This document shows, in pieces, positions 52,921 through 62,451 of a stretch of DNA of 64,000 bases. Location: positions 62,001 through 126,000 of the forward strand of contig JAYVIR010000092.1 of NCBI GenBank assembly GCA_043770095.1, written 5' to 3'. Position numbers and translations under genes: made by a program. The first letter of the stretch is position 1. The number at the start of each line of letters is the position of its first letter. The notes beneath the pieces are model-generated. The model did not search any database, had not been told where the DNA came from, and saw only the letters and a list, made by a program, of their open reading frames with translations. The DNA is from JBGSUZ01 sp043770095 (GTDB lineage: Bacteria; Bacillota; Clostridia; Peptostreptococcales; Acidaminobacteraceae).

Positions 52921-52996
52921 TTTCTTAACCTCCAAAGCTAAAAATGCAACTTCCAATCCTAAAGATCATTTAATCTTGCTAATGCCAAAATTAAAA

Positions 52997-53986
52997 TTAG
53001 TCGATATGTTCGGTTAAAATTTCGCTTACAATTCTTAACAGTTGTTGAATATGAATACCCACTGTTGGCGTCAATAAACCCTTATCCGCAATCAGCTGGG
53101 TCTTAAAGTTTTCAAATGGAATGTACAAATCTGAATCAGATCCAAACTGATGGCTTGCAAAAAACTGCGCGACTTCTGGTGTCAATTGTCCAGTTTTCGC
53201 ATCAAAATTTGGCTTTAAATCGTCTCCATAAATAAGATTTTTCAACAAGTCTTGATAATATTTTCCTAAATTATTTCGAATCAAATCATCTGAAGGAACA
53301 GGGTAATTTGTAAAATAATTGTCTAAATAAACCAATCTTCTCCAAGCTTCCTCACGGTCGATAACAAGACATTTATTACGAATAGAGGGCATACTGCTTT
53401 CAGATGCCATGTACGTAATATAGCCCACACATTCATCTGAAATATAGCTCTTATATTTTTGAAGTTCTTGATAGTCAACAATTCTATAGATTCCTGTTTG
53501 ATCTTTATAGAGACTAAAGAGGCTCTTTTTAATTATTTCTATCTCTTTTTTGAGCTCTAAATCAGAAATGACAAGTTGATTTAGAGCAATGACGCCATCA
53601 GGTTGGCTTTGACCGATTGCTTTCACCAGTTCACCGCTGATTGCACCATAATAAGGGTCATTTTGAAGTGCCATCCTCTGCGCAAGTTCAAAATTTAAAA
53701 ACATTTTAACGGCATTTTCTTGCGATAGTTTTTTAATTTCTTTATCTAAGACAGCAGGCAATTCGCTGAGTTGTTTCAAATTATATATTTTGTAGGCTTT
53801 GTTTTGAAAATCACTTAGAATTTTCTTCTCCACCATTTCTTGTTTTTCTTTCACTTTAACTTCTGTTTGAATCACTTGTTCCGCTTTTGAAAGTGTCTTT
53901 TCACTTGCACAGCCTGTCATAAAAACACTGAAACCTAAAAAACCTGACAATAAAATAATTCGAACGTGTAACCATTGATTTTTCAT
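52997..53986 (-). CDS. lipoprotein of unknown function
   Basis: 329 residues with a signal peptide and lipobox MTGC (lipidated C26), a charged helical stretch EVKVKEKQEMVEKK, then a soluble domain with no motif I recognise. ATG 53986 has GAGG upstream. A TATAAT with extended TG (54033-54028) may be its promoter. Divergent from the kinase/HD-GYP pair, so it could be a signalling partner, but that is only position. Confidence 0.65.
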   Translation of the reverse strand: MKNQWLHVRIILLSGFLGFSVFMTGCASEKTLSKAEQVIQTEVKVKEKQEMVEKKILSDFQNKAYKIYNLKQLSELPAVLDKEIKKLSQENAVKMFLNFELAQRMALQNDPYYGAISGELVKAIGQSQPDGVIALNQLVISDLELKKEIEIIKKSLFSLYKDQTGIYRIVDYQELQKYKSYISDECVGYITYMASESSMPSIRNKCLVIDREEAWRRLVYLDNYFTNYPVPSDDLIRNNLGKYYQDLLKNLIYGDDLKPNFDAKTGQLTPEVAQFFASHQFGSDSDLYIPFENFKTQLIADKGLLTPTVGIHIQQLLRIVSEILTEHID

Positions 53987-54116
53987 GCTTTATCCTCATT
54001 TCATATGATCAAAATTGCTATTAATTTATTATACCATAAGTCATCAAAACTTATTTTTCAATCTTTTTTGATAGATTTCTCATGAAACAGGGTAATTCTG
54101 TTAAGAGGTGATTTCA

Positions 54117-55367
54117 TTGTGGATTCAATTTTTACTTGTTTACGCCATCACGATTAGTATAATAAGTGCTTTTGCGCTTTATAAATTAAAATATACACGC
54201 TCACAATCCAGTTCAAATAATTCAGCGCCTTCTATGAATGAAATAGAAACAATGCAACAAAAGTCGATTTATTTCAAAGATAATTTCATTCACAATTTAA
54301 GCCATGAAATTCGCACACCGCTCAATGCCTTGCTTGGACTTTCCCAATTAGGTGAAAATTGCAATGATCTCTCTAAGTGTCAAAGTTATTTTTCAAAACT
54401 AAATATTTCTTCAAAACAACTCATGGCATTAATGGATGATATTCTAGACTTCTCAAAAATTAGCAGCGGCCATTTCAATTTTGAAAACAGCCATATTAAT
54501 TTAATGAGTCTATTACACTCACTCGCCAGACAATATGAGCCACTTGCTCTTGAAAAAAACCTTGAATTCCATTTCAGCATTGAAGGCATCATTGTGCAAA
54601 CGCTTTTCTGCGATCCTTTTCGAATAGAGCAAATCATCGGCAATTTATTAAGCAACGCTATAAAGTATACCCAATCGGGTTCAGTAAGTCTACGTGTTTG
54701 CATGACGCCCTCAATCGATAACAATTCCTACCTTAATTTTGAGATAGCCAATTCCGGAATTGGCATGGACCGGGTGCAAGTCGATGCTATTTTCAATCCT
54801 TTCAGCAATTCGATTTCAGATGATCAAATTTTAAACAATCAAAGTTCTGGTCTAAATATTGCCATCACCAAGCAACTTGTTGATTTAATGGAGGGCTCAA
54901 TCCGTATAGACAGTTCACCTAACATAGGCACTACAATGACAGTGAGTCTGCCATTTTGCGAGGCAGATTATGAATTGCCTAAATCCGTTCAATCTATTTC
55001 AAAAGACTTTTTACAAGATGAACGAATACCTCATATTGATGATCCAAATCTTCAAAGTATCATCACGCCTGCAAAATTAAATCAAATTTTTGACCATTCA
55101 CACATAAAAAACGAGGATCAAACTGCCCTTATAGAAACACTTAATGAATTGCTCATAGAAACTAACCTTCGAAAGCCAAAAGGCTGCAAAGAAGCTTTAT
55201 CAGTATTTAGATCCAAAGCTTCTAAACATGAAAATCTAACTGAACTTACGGATCAGCTGCAACTTGAATTATCGCAATATCACTTTGATCAAATGATTGA
55301 ACTAATCCATACTATTTCAATTGCGTTAGGAGGAATCCAAAACAATGAAATCTCTAGAAATGTCTAA
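54117..55367 (+). CDS. membrane histidine kinase
   Basis: 416 residues. One N-terminal membrane segment (IQFLLVYAITISIISAFALY) and almost no extracellular part, then HisKA with H63 in NLSHEIRTPLNALLGL, and HATPase with NLLSNAIKYT (N box), NSGIGMDRV (G1) and SSGLNIAITKQL (G2). The last 110 residues after the ATPase are unassigned helical sequence. TTG 54117 is 6 bases after GAGGTG; the GTG at 54108 lies in that ribosome site. Overlaps its response regulator by 23 bases. Confidence 0.88.
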   Translation: MWIQFLLVYAITISIISAFALYKLKYTRSQSSSNNSAPSMNEIETMQQKSIYFKDNFIHNLSHEIRTPLNALLGLSQLGENCNDLSKCQSYFSKLNISSKQLMALMDDILDFSKISSGHFNFENSHINLMSLLHSLARQYEPLALEKNLEFHFSIEGIIVQTLFCDPFRIEQIIGNLLSNAIKYTQSGSVSLRVCMTPSIDNNSYLNFEIANSGIGMDRVQVDAIFNPFSNSISDDQILNNQSSGLNIAITKQLVDLMEGSIRIDSSPNIGTTMTVSLPFCEADYELPKSVQSISKDFLQDERIPHIDDPNLQSIITPAKLNQIFDHSHIKNEDQTALIETLNELLIETNLRKPKGCKEALSVFRSKASKHENLTELTDQLQLELSQYHFDQMIELIHTISIALGGIQNNEISRNV

Positions 55368-56436
55368 AGTATTGGTCATCGATGACACGGAATTTAATAT
55401 CGACGTGATTGTTGGCACGCTTGAAGACCTCTATGATGTGCGCGTCGCTATGTCAGGCAAAGATGCGCTTCATCTCGTTGAAATCGATCCTCCCGATATC
55501 ATTTTGCTTGATATTTCTATGCCTCAAATGGATGGTTTTGAAGTCTGCAGACGCATTAAAACCATTCCTAAAGCCAAAGATATTCCCATTATTTTTGTTT
55601 CTGCCAATAACCATCTCGACAGTAAAATGAAGGCCTTCGAACTTGGTGGCGTGGATTATATTGTAAAACCTTTCGATATAAAAGAAATCCAAATTCGCGT
55701 TAAAACCCAACTCGAACTTAAATACTCTAAAGAAATTCTTTCAGATGAAAATCATAATTTGGATAAATTGGTTAGAATCAAAACAAACGAACTCCTTCTG
55801 ATGCGTTCTGCTATTATTCAAACACTTGCCACCCTTGCAGAACTGAGAGATGATAGCACAGGACACCATATTTTACGCACTCAGCACTATGTCCATATTC
55901 TTGCTGATTATATGCTATCCCATCAAATTTATTCCGATTTGCTCACCATTGAAAGTGCAGAAAACATTATTTTAGCAGCACCGCTTCACGATATCGGTAA
56001 AATTGGAATTGAAGATGCTATTTTGCTCAAACCTGGTAAACTAACCGAAATCGAATTTGATATTATGAAACAGCATACCATTTTAGGGCGAAATTCAATG
56101 GAAGTAGCCCGCCGCACTACCGATTTCAACCATTTTTTTGAAGTCGCAAAAGAAATAACCTATTCACATCATGAGCGATGGGATGGTAGTGGTTATCCAC
56201 AAGGATTGTCAAAAGATGCAATCCCTATATCCGCTAGAATAGTTGCCATTGCTGATGTGTATGATGCTCTGATTTCAAAGCGTGTCTATAAAAAACCCAT
56301 CGCACATAGCTTGGCAGTCAAAATGATTATTAAAGAATTTGGTATGCACTTTGATCCCTTAATGGCAGATGCTTTTTTACAAAGCATTGATGCTTTTCAC
56401 TTCATTTCTTCTAAATATTCCGAATCGGATGACTAA
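55345..56436 (+). CDS. response regulator with HD-GYP phosphodiesterase domain
   Basis: 363 residues. Receiver domain with D13, D14, phospho-acceptor D56 (ILLDISMPQMDG) and the switch lysine in YIVKPFD; then a linker helix and an HD-GYP domain with APLHDIGKIGI and HHERWDGSGYPQGL, all metal and signature residues intact. Predicted to hydrolyse cyclic di-GMP when phosphorylated by the adjacent kinase. AGGAGG precedes the start by 11 bases. Confidence 0.92.
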   Translation: MKSLEMSKVLVIDDTEFNIDVIVGTLEDLYDVRVAMSGKDALHLVEIDPPDIILLDISMPQMDGFEVCRRIKTIPKAKDIPIIFVSANNHLDSKMKAFELGGVDYIVKPFDIKEIQIRVKTQLELKYSKEILSDENHNLDKLVRIKTNELLLMRSAIIQTLATLAELRDDSTGHHILRTQHYVHILADYMLSHQIYSDLLTIESAENIILAAPLHDIGKIGIEDAILLKPGKLTEIEFDIMKQHTILGRNSMEVARRTTDFNHFFEVAKEITYSHHERWDGSGYPQGLSKDAIPISARIVAIADVYDALISKRVYKKPIAHSLAVKMIIKEFGMHFDPLMADAFLQSIDAFHFISSKYSESDD

Positions 56437-56439
56437 AAA

Positions 56440-56490
56440 AATAGCGTCAAGAACGCCTTATGTTGGGTTCTTAACGCTATTTTTATTTTA
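56440..56490. terminator. bidirectional terminator after the HD-GYP gene
   Basis: 15-base arms AATAGCGTCAAGAAC and GTTCTTAACGCTATT (one mismatch), with A and T runs outside on both sides. It serves the two convergent transcripts. Confidence 0.88.
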
Positions 56491-56522
56491 CAACTTGTTT
56501 TCAATCAAAGGTTTTTTATCTA

Positions 56523-57176
56523 TTAACTTTCTTCGATTTCTTCCTGTACATCAAACTCTTCAAATCCCTGCATGGCACTAATCTTTTCTTCAATCTCGCC
56601 TTCAGTAAAGCCAAAGGTCGTCATTTTTTTAAGGCAGAGAGCCACAAATTCATCTAATCCAAGATTTAAAATCAAACTCTTTGAATTGTCAAAAATTTTC
56701 AAGCCAAGCCATTCAGACCAAGTAAACATCTCAAGGCCAAAATAGCCCTCTTCGCCGTCTTGCATGCCAAAAACGTCAAATGGGTAACCTTGACTTAAAT
56801 CTTCTTTAACTTGCGCTAAAAATAATTGAATAGGCTCTTCATTGACGGGCTTCATCATCATTAGATCTTTGTAAATGATTCTAAAGAGCTCTAAATTTTT
56901 GTCAGACTCCTTAAACAATCCTGCCATTTTTTTCTCTACAACTTGGTAATCCACGGCTTTGATGCAGTCCTTAAAGGTTTCGAGATTAATCACATCCGAA
57001 TTTACAGTGTCACTTTGTTCTTGAATACTCTCGTTAATGCCTCTTTCATCAAGAACTGCTCGAGCTGCTTCGAGGGCGAAATCGGTATAATCGGCAAAGT
57101 GAATCATTAAGATTTCTTTTATGGCTTCATCATCTAACAAGCGCATCTTTTCCAATATTTTTTCATAATCAGTCAT
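56523..57176 (-). CDS. hypothetical protein translated with rubredoxin
   Basis: 217 residues, acidic, no signal peptide or membrane segment. I do not recognise the family. Distinct stretches are FADYTDFALEAARAVLDERG, then YFGLEMFTWSEWLGLKIFD with a buried Trp pair, and a C-terminal KKMTTFGFTEGEIEEKISAM. Its ATG overlaps the rubredoxin stop by 8 bases, so the two products are made together. Confidence 0.7.
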   Translation of the reverse strand: MTDYEKILEKMRLLDDEAIKEILMIHFADYTDFALEAARAVLDERGINESIQEQSDTVNSDVINLETFKDCIKAVDYQVVEKKMAGLFKESDKNLELFRIIYKDLMMMKPVNEEPIQLFLAQVKEDLSQGYPFDVFGMQDGEEGYFGLEMFTWSEWLGLKIFDNSKSLILNLGLDEFVALCLKKMTTFGFTEGEIEEKISAMQGFEEFDVQEEIEES

Positions 57177-57339
57177 GTTTTAAGACCTCCGAAAATGCCA
57201 TTTTAGACTGGTTGCAAGTTGGACATTTCCAATCATCTGGCAAGTCTTCAAATTTTGTGCCTTTCGGAATATCATGAGTCCAATCCCCGCGTTCCTCTTT
57301 GTAGACATAACCGCATACCGAACACTGATAAGTTTTCAT
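57169..57339 (-). CDS. rubredoxin
   Basis: 56-residue electron carrier with one iron held by C6, C9, C39 and C42 (YQCSVCGYVY and WKCPTCNQSK), with GDWTHDIPKGTKFEDLPDDW between them, as in standard rubredoxins. ATG 57339 has GGAGG 6 bases upstream. Overlaps the downstream unknown gene. A likely donor for the peroxide or superoxide defence proteins of an anaerobe. Confidence 0.95.
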   Translation of the reverse strand: MKTYQCSVCGYVYKEERGDWTHDIPKGTKFEDLPDDWKCPTCNQSKMAFSEVLKHD

Positions 57340-57476
57340 TTGGCTCCTCCATCGATCTAATTGCTGAACATTATTATACTCATATTATATTCATTTTTTT
57401 ATTTATTGGGAACCCCTCATCCCTCAAAGTTATGTTAATATTAATATAAAAACATTTATATATTGGAGGTTATTTC

Positions 57477-58118
57477 ATGAAAGTCCTTATCAGCGCTTTT
57501 GAGCCCTTTGGTGGTGAAGCCATCAACCCATCATCACTTATTCTAGAGCAACTTTCTAATCACATAGGTGCCTTTGAGATTGTCAAAATTCTGCTCCCAG
57601 TCACCTTTAATGAATCCTCAGAAAAATTATCACAGGCCATTCAAGCGCATCAGCCTGATTTTGTGCTTTCACTTGGCCAAGCTGGCGGCCGCAGCGGCAT
57701 TTCCATCGAAAAAATTGGCATCAACCTCAACGAGGCGCCAATTCCAGACAATGCTGGTCAGCAACCGAGAAATGAATCCATCTCACCGAGTCATCCTGAT
57801 GGCTATTTTTCAACGCTTCCGATTGATCAAATGCTTAAGAGCTGTAAAGAGGCATGCGTTCCGTGCTATTTATCCTATTCGGCAGGGACTTACGTTTGCA
57901 ATCATGTGCTATTTTCATCTCTTGCTTTCATTAATGAACATCAGCTCAATTGCAAATCAGGATTTGTGCATATTCCTTTTCTCCCTGAACAAGTCATCGA
58001 CAAACCTAACCAGCCTTCAATGAGCCTTGATTTAATGATTCAAGGGATTCAATGTATGATTGAATCGTTTGAAAATATCGGCGGCGTTGAATTCACGGGA
58101 AAAGGTTTTACGCACTAA
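57477..58118 (+). CDS. pcp: pyroglutamyl-peptidase I
   Basis: Cysteine peptidase removing N-terminal pyroglutamate. 213 residues with the catalytic triad E78 (SIEKIG), C141 (GTYVCNHVLF) and H165 (FVHIPFLP), and the N-terminal AFEPFGG motif. ATG 57477 follows GGAGG by 7 bases. Single plus-strand gene. Confidence 0.95.
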   Translation: MKVLISAFEPFGGEAINPSSLILEQLSNHIGAFEIVKILLPVTFNESSEKLSQAIQAHQPDFVLSLGQAGGRSGISIEKIGINLNEAPIPDNAGQQPRNESISPSHPDGYFSTLPIDQMLKSCKEACVPCYLSYSAGTYVCNHVLFSSLAFINEHQLNCKSGFVHIPFLPEQVIDKPNQPSMSLDLMIQGIQCMIESFENIGGVEFTGKGFTH

Positions 58119-58178
58119 AAAGCACCGTTTATCTCTTGTCTGTAAACAGACTTTTGAGACAAACAGTGCTTTATTTTT
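58119..58178. terminator. terminator after pcp
   Basis: Arms AAAGCACCGTTT and AAACAGTGCTTT (one mismatch) with additional internal pairing (GTCT/AGAC), followed on the plus strand by ATTTTTTATTTTT. Shared by the convergent gene at 58178. Confidence 0.82.
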
Positions 58179-58783
58179 TATTTTTGATCTTCAATAACAT
58201 TTACTGCGATTGGTTCATCTTCTGCCACTTTATTCTCTTCCTTCAATACTTGAATCCGCTCATAAAGTGCTTCAGCATCAGGAATATCATAAAATCCAAT
58301 AATTTTTTTGGTTTTGCGTCGCACCTGCTCCATGCCATCATTGAGTTTCATCATATACGCAGGATTTATATCATCAAAAACAAGCGTGCCTGAGCCGTTC
58401 CTCTCGACAAATCTGAGCATCCGGCCAATATCAGTGAGTTTCTTTTCTTTATAACCGATTTTAGGGTCTTCATACGCCTCAATCACTCTTAAGTTTGTAA
58501 GCACGTAACAACTGTTTTTCTTTTTATAATATTTATAAACATAGCGACCAACTGCCATATATAGGCCAATCAGTGCCATCGGAATGCCCAAAATATGGAA
58601 TACTAAAGGATATTGATTTACGATTACCAGGTACTCCCAATAGCACACAAATCCGCACCACATTATAGAAAAGGGAATATACATATAGTCACCATATGCA
58701 AGCATTTTACTCGCATCTGATTTCCCTTGCCACTCTATGATTTCACCTGGTTCAAGTTGTTCTTTTATATGATTGATTATCAT
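58178..58783 (-). CDS. membrane protein with PH-like domain
   Basis: 201 residues. An N-terminal EPGEIIEWQGK segment is followed by two membrane helices (about residues 33-52 and 60-82), then YVLTNLRVIEAYEDPKIGYKEKKL and a late LVFDDI segment, the pattern of bacterial PH-domain membrane proteins. C-terminal tail is charged. No functional neighbour. Confidence 0.6.
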   Translation of the reverse strand: MIINHIKEQLEPGEIIEWQGKSDASKMLAYGDYMYIPFSIMWCGFVCYWEYLVIVNQYPLVFHILGIPMALIGLYMAVGRYVYKYYKKKNSCYVLTNLRVIEAYEDPKIGYKEKKLTDIGRMLRFVERNGSGTLVFDDINPAYMMKLNDGMEQVRRKTKKIIGFYDIPDAEALYERIQVLKEENKVAEDEPIAVNVIEDQK

Positions 58784-58850
58784 CTTTTGAAACCTCTTTC
58801 ATTTGTCATTTTTATTGTTATTTAATGTAAGTTAAGCACTTTAAAACAAA

Positions 58851-59255
58851 CTAAAGATCCCACTGCTTCACTTCTTTAAGCATTTGAGGAAATACTGGGT
58901 AAGACCCTATTTCTTTTGGAGTGACCCACGCATACTGCGTATGTTCATCTGAAATTTCAAGCACGCCGTCAATTAAATGGCACAAAAAGGTAATCCCCAT
59001 CACTTGGGTGCCATCTTTGCGCTTTGCATCCCAAACACTCAGTGGCCTTACCATTTGAGCCTTAAGAGATGTTTCTTCTTTTATTTCTCTAATAAGCGCC
59101 TCTTCGTAACGTTCCCCCAATTCCAAACCGCCACCTGGGAATTCCCAAAGATCTGGTTCTGATGGACTTACCTTGGTTCTTTTAAGAATCAAGAATTTCC
59201 CCTCATGCCAAATAACTGCTTTGAGTGCAATTCCAAAACCTGATCTTCTACTCAT
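58851..59255 (-). CDS. Nudix hydrolase (MutT-like)
   Basis: 134 residues with a complete Nudix box from GGGLELGERYEEALIREIKE to ETS. The WEFPGGGLELGE context and small size suit an 8-oxo-dGTP or general NTP pyrophosphohydrolase. ATG 59255 has AGAGGAG 6 bases upstream; the open frame reaches 59291. Confidence 0.9.
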   Translation of the reverse strand: MSRRSGFGIALKAVIWHEGKFLILKRTKVSPSEPDLWEFPGGGLELGERYEEALIREIKEETSLKAQMVRPLSVWDAKRKDGTQVMGITFLCHLIDGVLEISDEHTQYAWVTPKEIGSYPVFPQMLKEVKQWDL

Positions 59256-59317
59256 CACGATCTCCTCTTTTTTTCTACCAAGGGTGTACAAAGTTGTTTC
59301 TTTCTATTATATGCGAC

Positions 59318-59351
59318 AAAAAAACCGACTGTCAATGTACCAGCCGGTTTT
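59318..59351 (-). terminator. intrinsic terminator of the thi operon
   Basis: AAAACCGACTG/CAGCCGGTTTT arms (11 bases, one mismatch) and a 9-base loop, followed on the minus strand by a seven-T run. Confidence 0.85.
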
Positions 59352-59370
59352 TTGAACGGTTTTATAAAAT

Positions 59371-60000
59371 TTATTTTACGTGAAGCGCCGATCTAAGTGC
59401 AATCCCCATTAGTCCTGTAGCTTCTAATTCACACAAATGCTTTTTTTTAAGACCACCAAGGCCTATCAAAAAAATATCCGGCCTTTCTTTTTTGATAACC
59501 GTGATCATTATTTGAAGACTTTCTAAGCCTAAACCCAATTTTCCAGGCTTGCAATCGGTTTCAAATACATTTGAGATAATGATGTAGTCTGGTTGAATTT
59601 CCGCTAGTTCACGCCATTCTTCAATGCTATGAATGCTTAATCCTAAACACCACTGCCTCTGAATCATCTGTCTTCTGATTAGAGAATCGACCTTGAGAGC
59701 TTGTCGGTTCTCTTTCGCACATTCCGCAGCAATATGAAGTCCATCGATTGGCAGCGACCAAGGTTCAAAATTCATCGTCCAATTCAGCAGTCGCCTGACT
59801 GGGTGTTTATCATTTTCACTGTAAGTGCTGAGTTTTTCAAAAAAAACTTGCGTCTCTTCCAGTGTCCAATCTTTCTCTCTGAGAATCAGACAGTCTATAT
59901 CCTTCCAAGCGCGCCCACAAGCGGCAGGAAGATTGCTTACCAATTGCCGATCGGTGATCATCCAAAGTTCAAGTCTATGATATTTCAATCTCTTTCCCAT
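59371..60000 (-). CDS. ThiE/TenI-family protein (thiamine phosphate synthase-like)
   Basis: 209-residue TIM-barrel protein that starts WMITDRQL and ends with GLGGLKKKHLCELEATGLMGIALRSAL, as in ThiE/TenI. The ThiE catalytic block is not well conserved: DGLHIAAECAKENRQAL replaces the canonical DGVHLGQ, and the serine-rich phosphate loop is modified (GLSIHSIEEW). It may be TenI-like (thiazole tautomerase) rather than a true synthase. ATG 60000 lies within the end of thiC and lacks a clear ribosome site. Confidence 0.7.
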   Translation of the reverse strand: MGKRLKYHRLELWMITDRQLVSNLPAACGRAWKDIDCLILREKDWTLEETQVFFEKLSTYSENDKHPVRRLLNWTMNFEPWSLPIDGLHIAAECAKENRQALKVDSLIRRQMIQRQWCLGLSIHSIEEWRELAEIQPDYIIISNVFETDCKPGKLGLGLESLQIMITVIKKERPDIFLIGLGGLKKKHLCELEATGLMGIALRSALHVK

Positions 60001-61282
60001 CCAGAATTAGATTCATATTTCTCATTGAGCACATTCTACCGCACATCGTACAGCTATCTTCATGCTCAGGTTGGCTTGAAGCTCTATAGCTTTTTGCCTT
60101 TTCAGGGTCAATCGCAAGTTCAAACATCTGTGTCCAATCAAGTTTTTGTCTAGCCTGACTCATCTGCAAATCCCAATCAGTAGCGCCCTTAATCCCCTTA
60201 GCGATGTCTCCTGCGTGCGCAGCAATTTTGGCAGCGATAATGCCTTCTTTAACATCCTCTGCGTCAGGGAGTCTCAAGTGCTCTGCAGGTGTCACATAGC
60301 ATAAAAAATCGGCACCATTGGCTGCAGCGATAGCGCCACCGATAGCGCTTGTAATGTGGTCGTAACCAGGCGCTATATCCGTCACAAGCGGTCCTAAAAC
60401 ATAAAATGGCGCATTGTGGCAAAGTTTCTTCTGAAGAATCATATTCGCTGCTATTTCATTGATTGCCATATGTCCAGGGCCCTCTATCATCACCTGAACG
60501 TCCTTTTCCCACGCCCGTTTAGTAAGTTCGCCAAGGGTCATCAATTCTTTAATTTGATTGGCGTCAGAGGCATCTGCAATCGAACCTGGTCTCATCGCAT
60601 CGCCTAAACTAAGGGTCATGTCATATTTTCTGCAAATGTCTAAAAGTTCGTCAAAATATTCATAGTAAGGATTCTCTTTTTGGTTCATTTCCATCCATAT
60701 GTAGAGCAGCGAGCCGCCTCTAGAAACGATATTCGTGATTCTAGGATTGCGCTTAAACGTTTCCACGGTTTCACGATTGAGCCCTGCGTGGATGGTAATA
60801 AAATCGACGCCATCTTTGCCATGGGCTTCCACCACGTTTAAAAAATCTTCTTTTGTAAGGGTTTTCAAATCCTTTTCAAAAAATCCAACCGCATCATACA
60901 TCGGCACCGTGCCAATCATAGCAGGTGACTTTTCAATGAGCGCCAATCTGAAATCTCTTGTTTTGCCATAGTTGCTAAGATCCATTATGCCTTCTGCTTT
61001 TAAATCAATGGCCATTTGTACTTTTTCCATTTCTTGCTCAAAATCGCAGCAGTCTTTGGAAATACCCAAATTAACGTTGATTTTGGTTTTTAAACCTTGA
61101 CCAACGCCTTCTGCGCTCAATGATTTGTGGTAAATATTCGCTGGGATCACAACAGAACCCTCTGCCATTCTTTGTCGAAGCGCCTGAATCTCGATGTTTT
61201 CTTTCATTGCGACGACTTTCATTTCTGGTGTAATGATTCCTTTTTTTGCAGCTTCCATTTGTGTTGCGTATGCTCTCTCCAT
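59975..61282 (-). CDS. thiC: phosphomethylpyrimidine synthase ThiC
   Basis: Radical SAM-like enzyme converting AIR to HMP phosphate. 435 residues with the C-terminal cluster motif CTMCGRMCSMRNM (CxxCx4C), and the substrate segments MDLSNYGKTRDF and MIEGPGHMAINEIAANM. ATG 61282 has AAGGAG 9 bases upstream and is preferred over the open frame to 61342, which overlaps thiH. Confidence 0.96.
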   Translation of the reverse strand: MERAYATQMEAAKKGIITPEMKVVAMKENIEIQALRQRMAEGSVVIPANIYHKSLSAEGVGQGLKTKINVNLGISKDCCDFEQEMEKVQMAIDLKAEGIMDLSNYGKTRDFRLALIEKSPAMIGTVPMYDAVGFFEKDLKTLTKEDFLNVVEAHGKDGVDFITIHAGLNRETVETFKRNPRITNIVSRGGSLLYIWMEMNQKENPYYEYFDELLDICRKYDMTLSLGDAMRPGSIADASDANQIKELMTLGELTKRAWEKDVQVMIEGPGHMAINEIAANMILQKKLCHNAPFYVLGPLVTDIAPGYDHITSAIGGAIAAANGADFLCYVTPAEHLRLPDAEDVKEGIIAAKIAAHAGDIAKGIKGATDWDLQMSQARQKLDWTQMFELAIDPEKAKSYRASSQPEHEDSCTMCGRMCSMRNMNLILDGKEIEIS

Positions 61283-61295
61283 ATCGTCAGACTCC

Positions 61296-62441
61296 TTAGA
61301 ATTTAATCCAATCACGCATGATGGGTTGATAACCGCTCGCAAAAATCATTTCTCTAACATCTGACACACTGCTGTGATCAGAAATTTGAAATTGTTCTTC
61401 GCCCCTATTTTCAACATTTAAATGTCCTCCGACTTCTGTCGAAACGCCTGCAGACATTTTATTGATGCCGATGGATAGAAGCGCTTGTCGCATTTGTTTC
61501 GTTTCCCTTGTAGACAGATTCATGCCAAACTGTGGACATACCAGTCTTAAAACACAAATGGCCTGAACAAAATCTCGGTCGCTAATCGATTGAATGCCGA
61601 GTGCTTCAAAATTTGCCCCTTCAAAATCAATCATCCTTGGCAAAGAAAATGAGAATTCCATTTCTGGGTAATGCGCCTGCATATAATGCCCATGCGCCAT
61701 GAGTTTAATCAGATCCGTTCTCCAATTTGTAAGACCCATCAGTACGCCAAGGCTCAATTGACGTAGTCCGCTGTTTCCAACTCTCTCTGGAACGCCGAGG
61801 CGCCAATCATAATCTGACTTAGGCCCAAATGGGTGCAAATACTCATACCGTTCTTGATCGTACGTCTCTTGATAAAGTGTAATGCCAAGCACGCCAAGTG
61901 CCTTTAACCGATGGTACTCAGACTGACTAAGCGCATAACTTTCAATCATTACCGCATCAAAATAGGGACTGATAATTTCTACAGCACGACAAATGGCTTC
62001 GAAATCAAAATGTTTATCCGACTCTCCCGTCAATAAAAGCACCTGTCTGAGACCAGTTGCAGCCACGTTTTTAGCTTCATTTTCAATTTCTGTTTCATTT
62101 AGACTTCTGCGTTTAATATCATGCTCCGCGCCGTAATTACAATACCGACAACCGTTAATGCAATAGTTGGACAAATAAATAGGGGTATAGAGTACCACCG
62201 ATTTTCCAAAATGGTTTAAAGACAGTCGCCTCGCTTCTTGTGCCATTTCTTCTAACGAATTCGACGCCGCCTGCGAAAGTAACACCGCACCGTTTTCAAG
62301 AGTCAGACTTTTGCCACTTCGAACTTTATCAAGTACATTTTGAACTTCACTGACCACTGCATCCTGACTTTTTTCAAGTGCGCTTTTGAGTACCAAAGAT
62401 TCAAGTTCTGTTTTAAATCCGTCAAGTTCACGACCTCGCAT
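61296..62441 (-). CDS. thiH: 2-iminoacetate synthase ThiH (radical SAM)
   Basis: Cleaves tyrosine to dehydroglycine for the thiazole ring. Radical SAM motif C94xxxC98xxC101 (NYCINGCRYCNYG). 381 residues. AGGAGG is 7 bases upstream. It is the oxygen-sensitive thiazole route, as expected for an anaerobe. Relative of HydG at 46537. Confidence 0.95.
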   Translation of the reverse strand: MRGRELDGFKTELESLVLKSALEKSQDAVVSEVQNVLDKVRSGKSLTLENGAVLLSQAASNSLEEMAQEARRLSLNHFGKSVVLYTPIYLSNYCINGCRYCNYGAEHDIKRRSLNETEIENEAKNVAATGLRQVLLLTGESDKHFDFEAICRAVEIISPYFDAVMIESYALSQSEYHRLKALGVLGITLYQETYDQERYEYLHPFGPKSDYDWRLGVPERVGNSGLRQLSLGVLMGLTNWRTDLIKLMAHGHYMQAHYPEMEFSFSLPRMIDFEGANFEALGIQSISDRDFVQAICVLRLVCPQFGMNLSTRETKQMRQALLSIGINKMSAGVSTEVGGHLNVENRGEEQFQISDHSSVSDVREMIFASGYQPIMRDWIKF

Positions 62442-62451
62442 CTTATACCTC

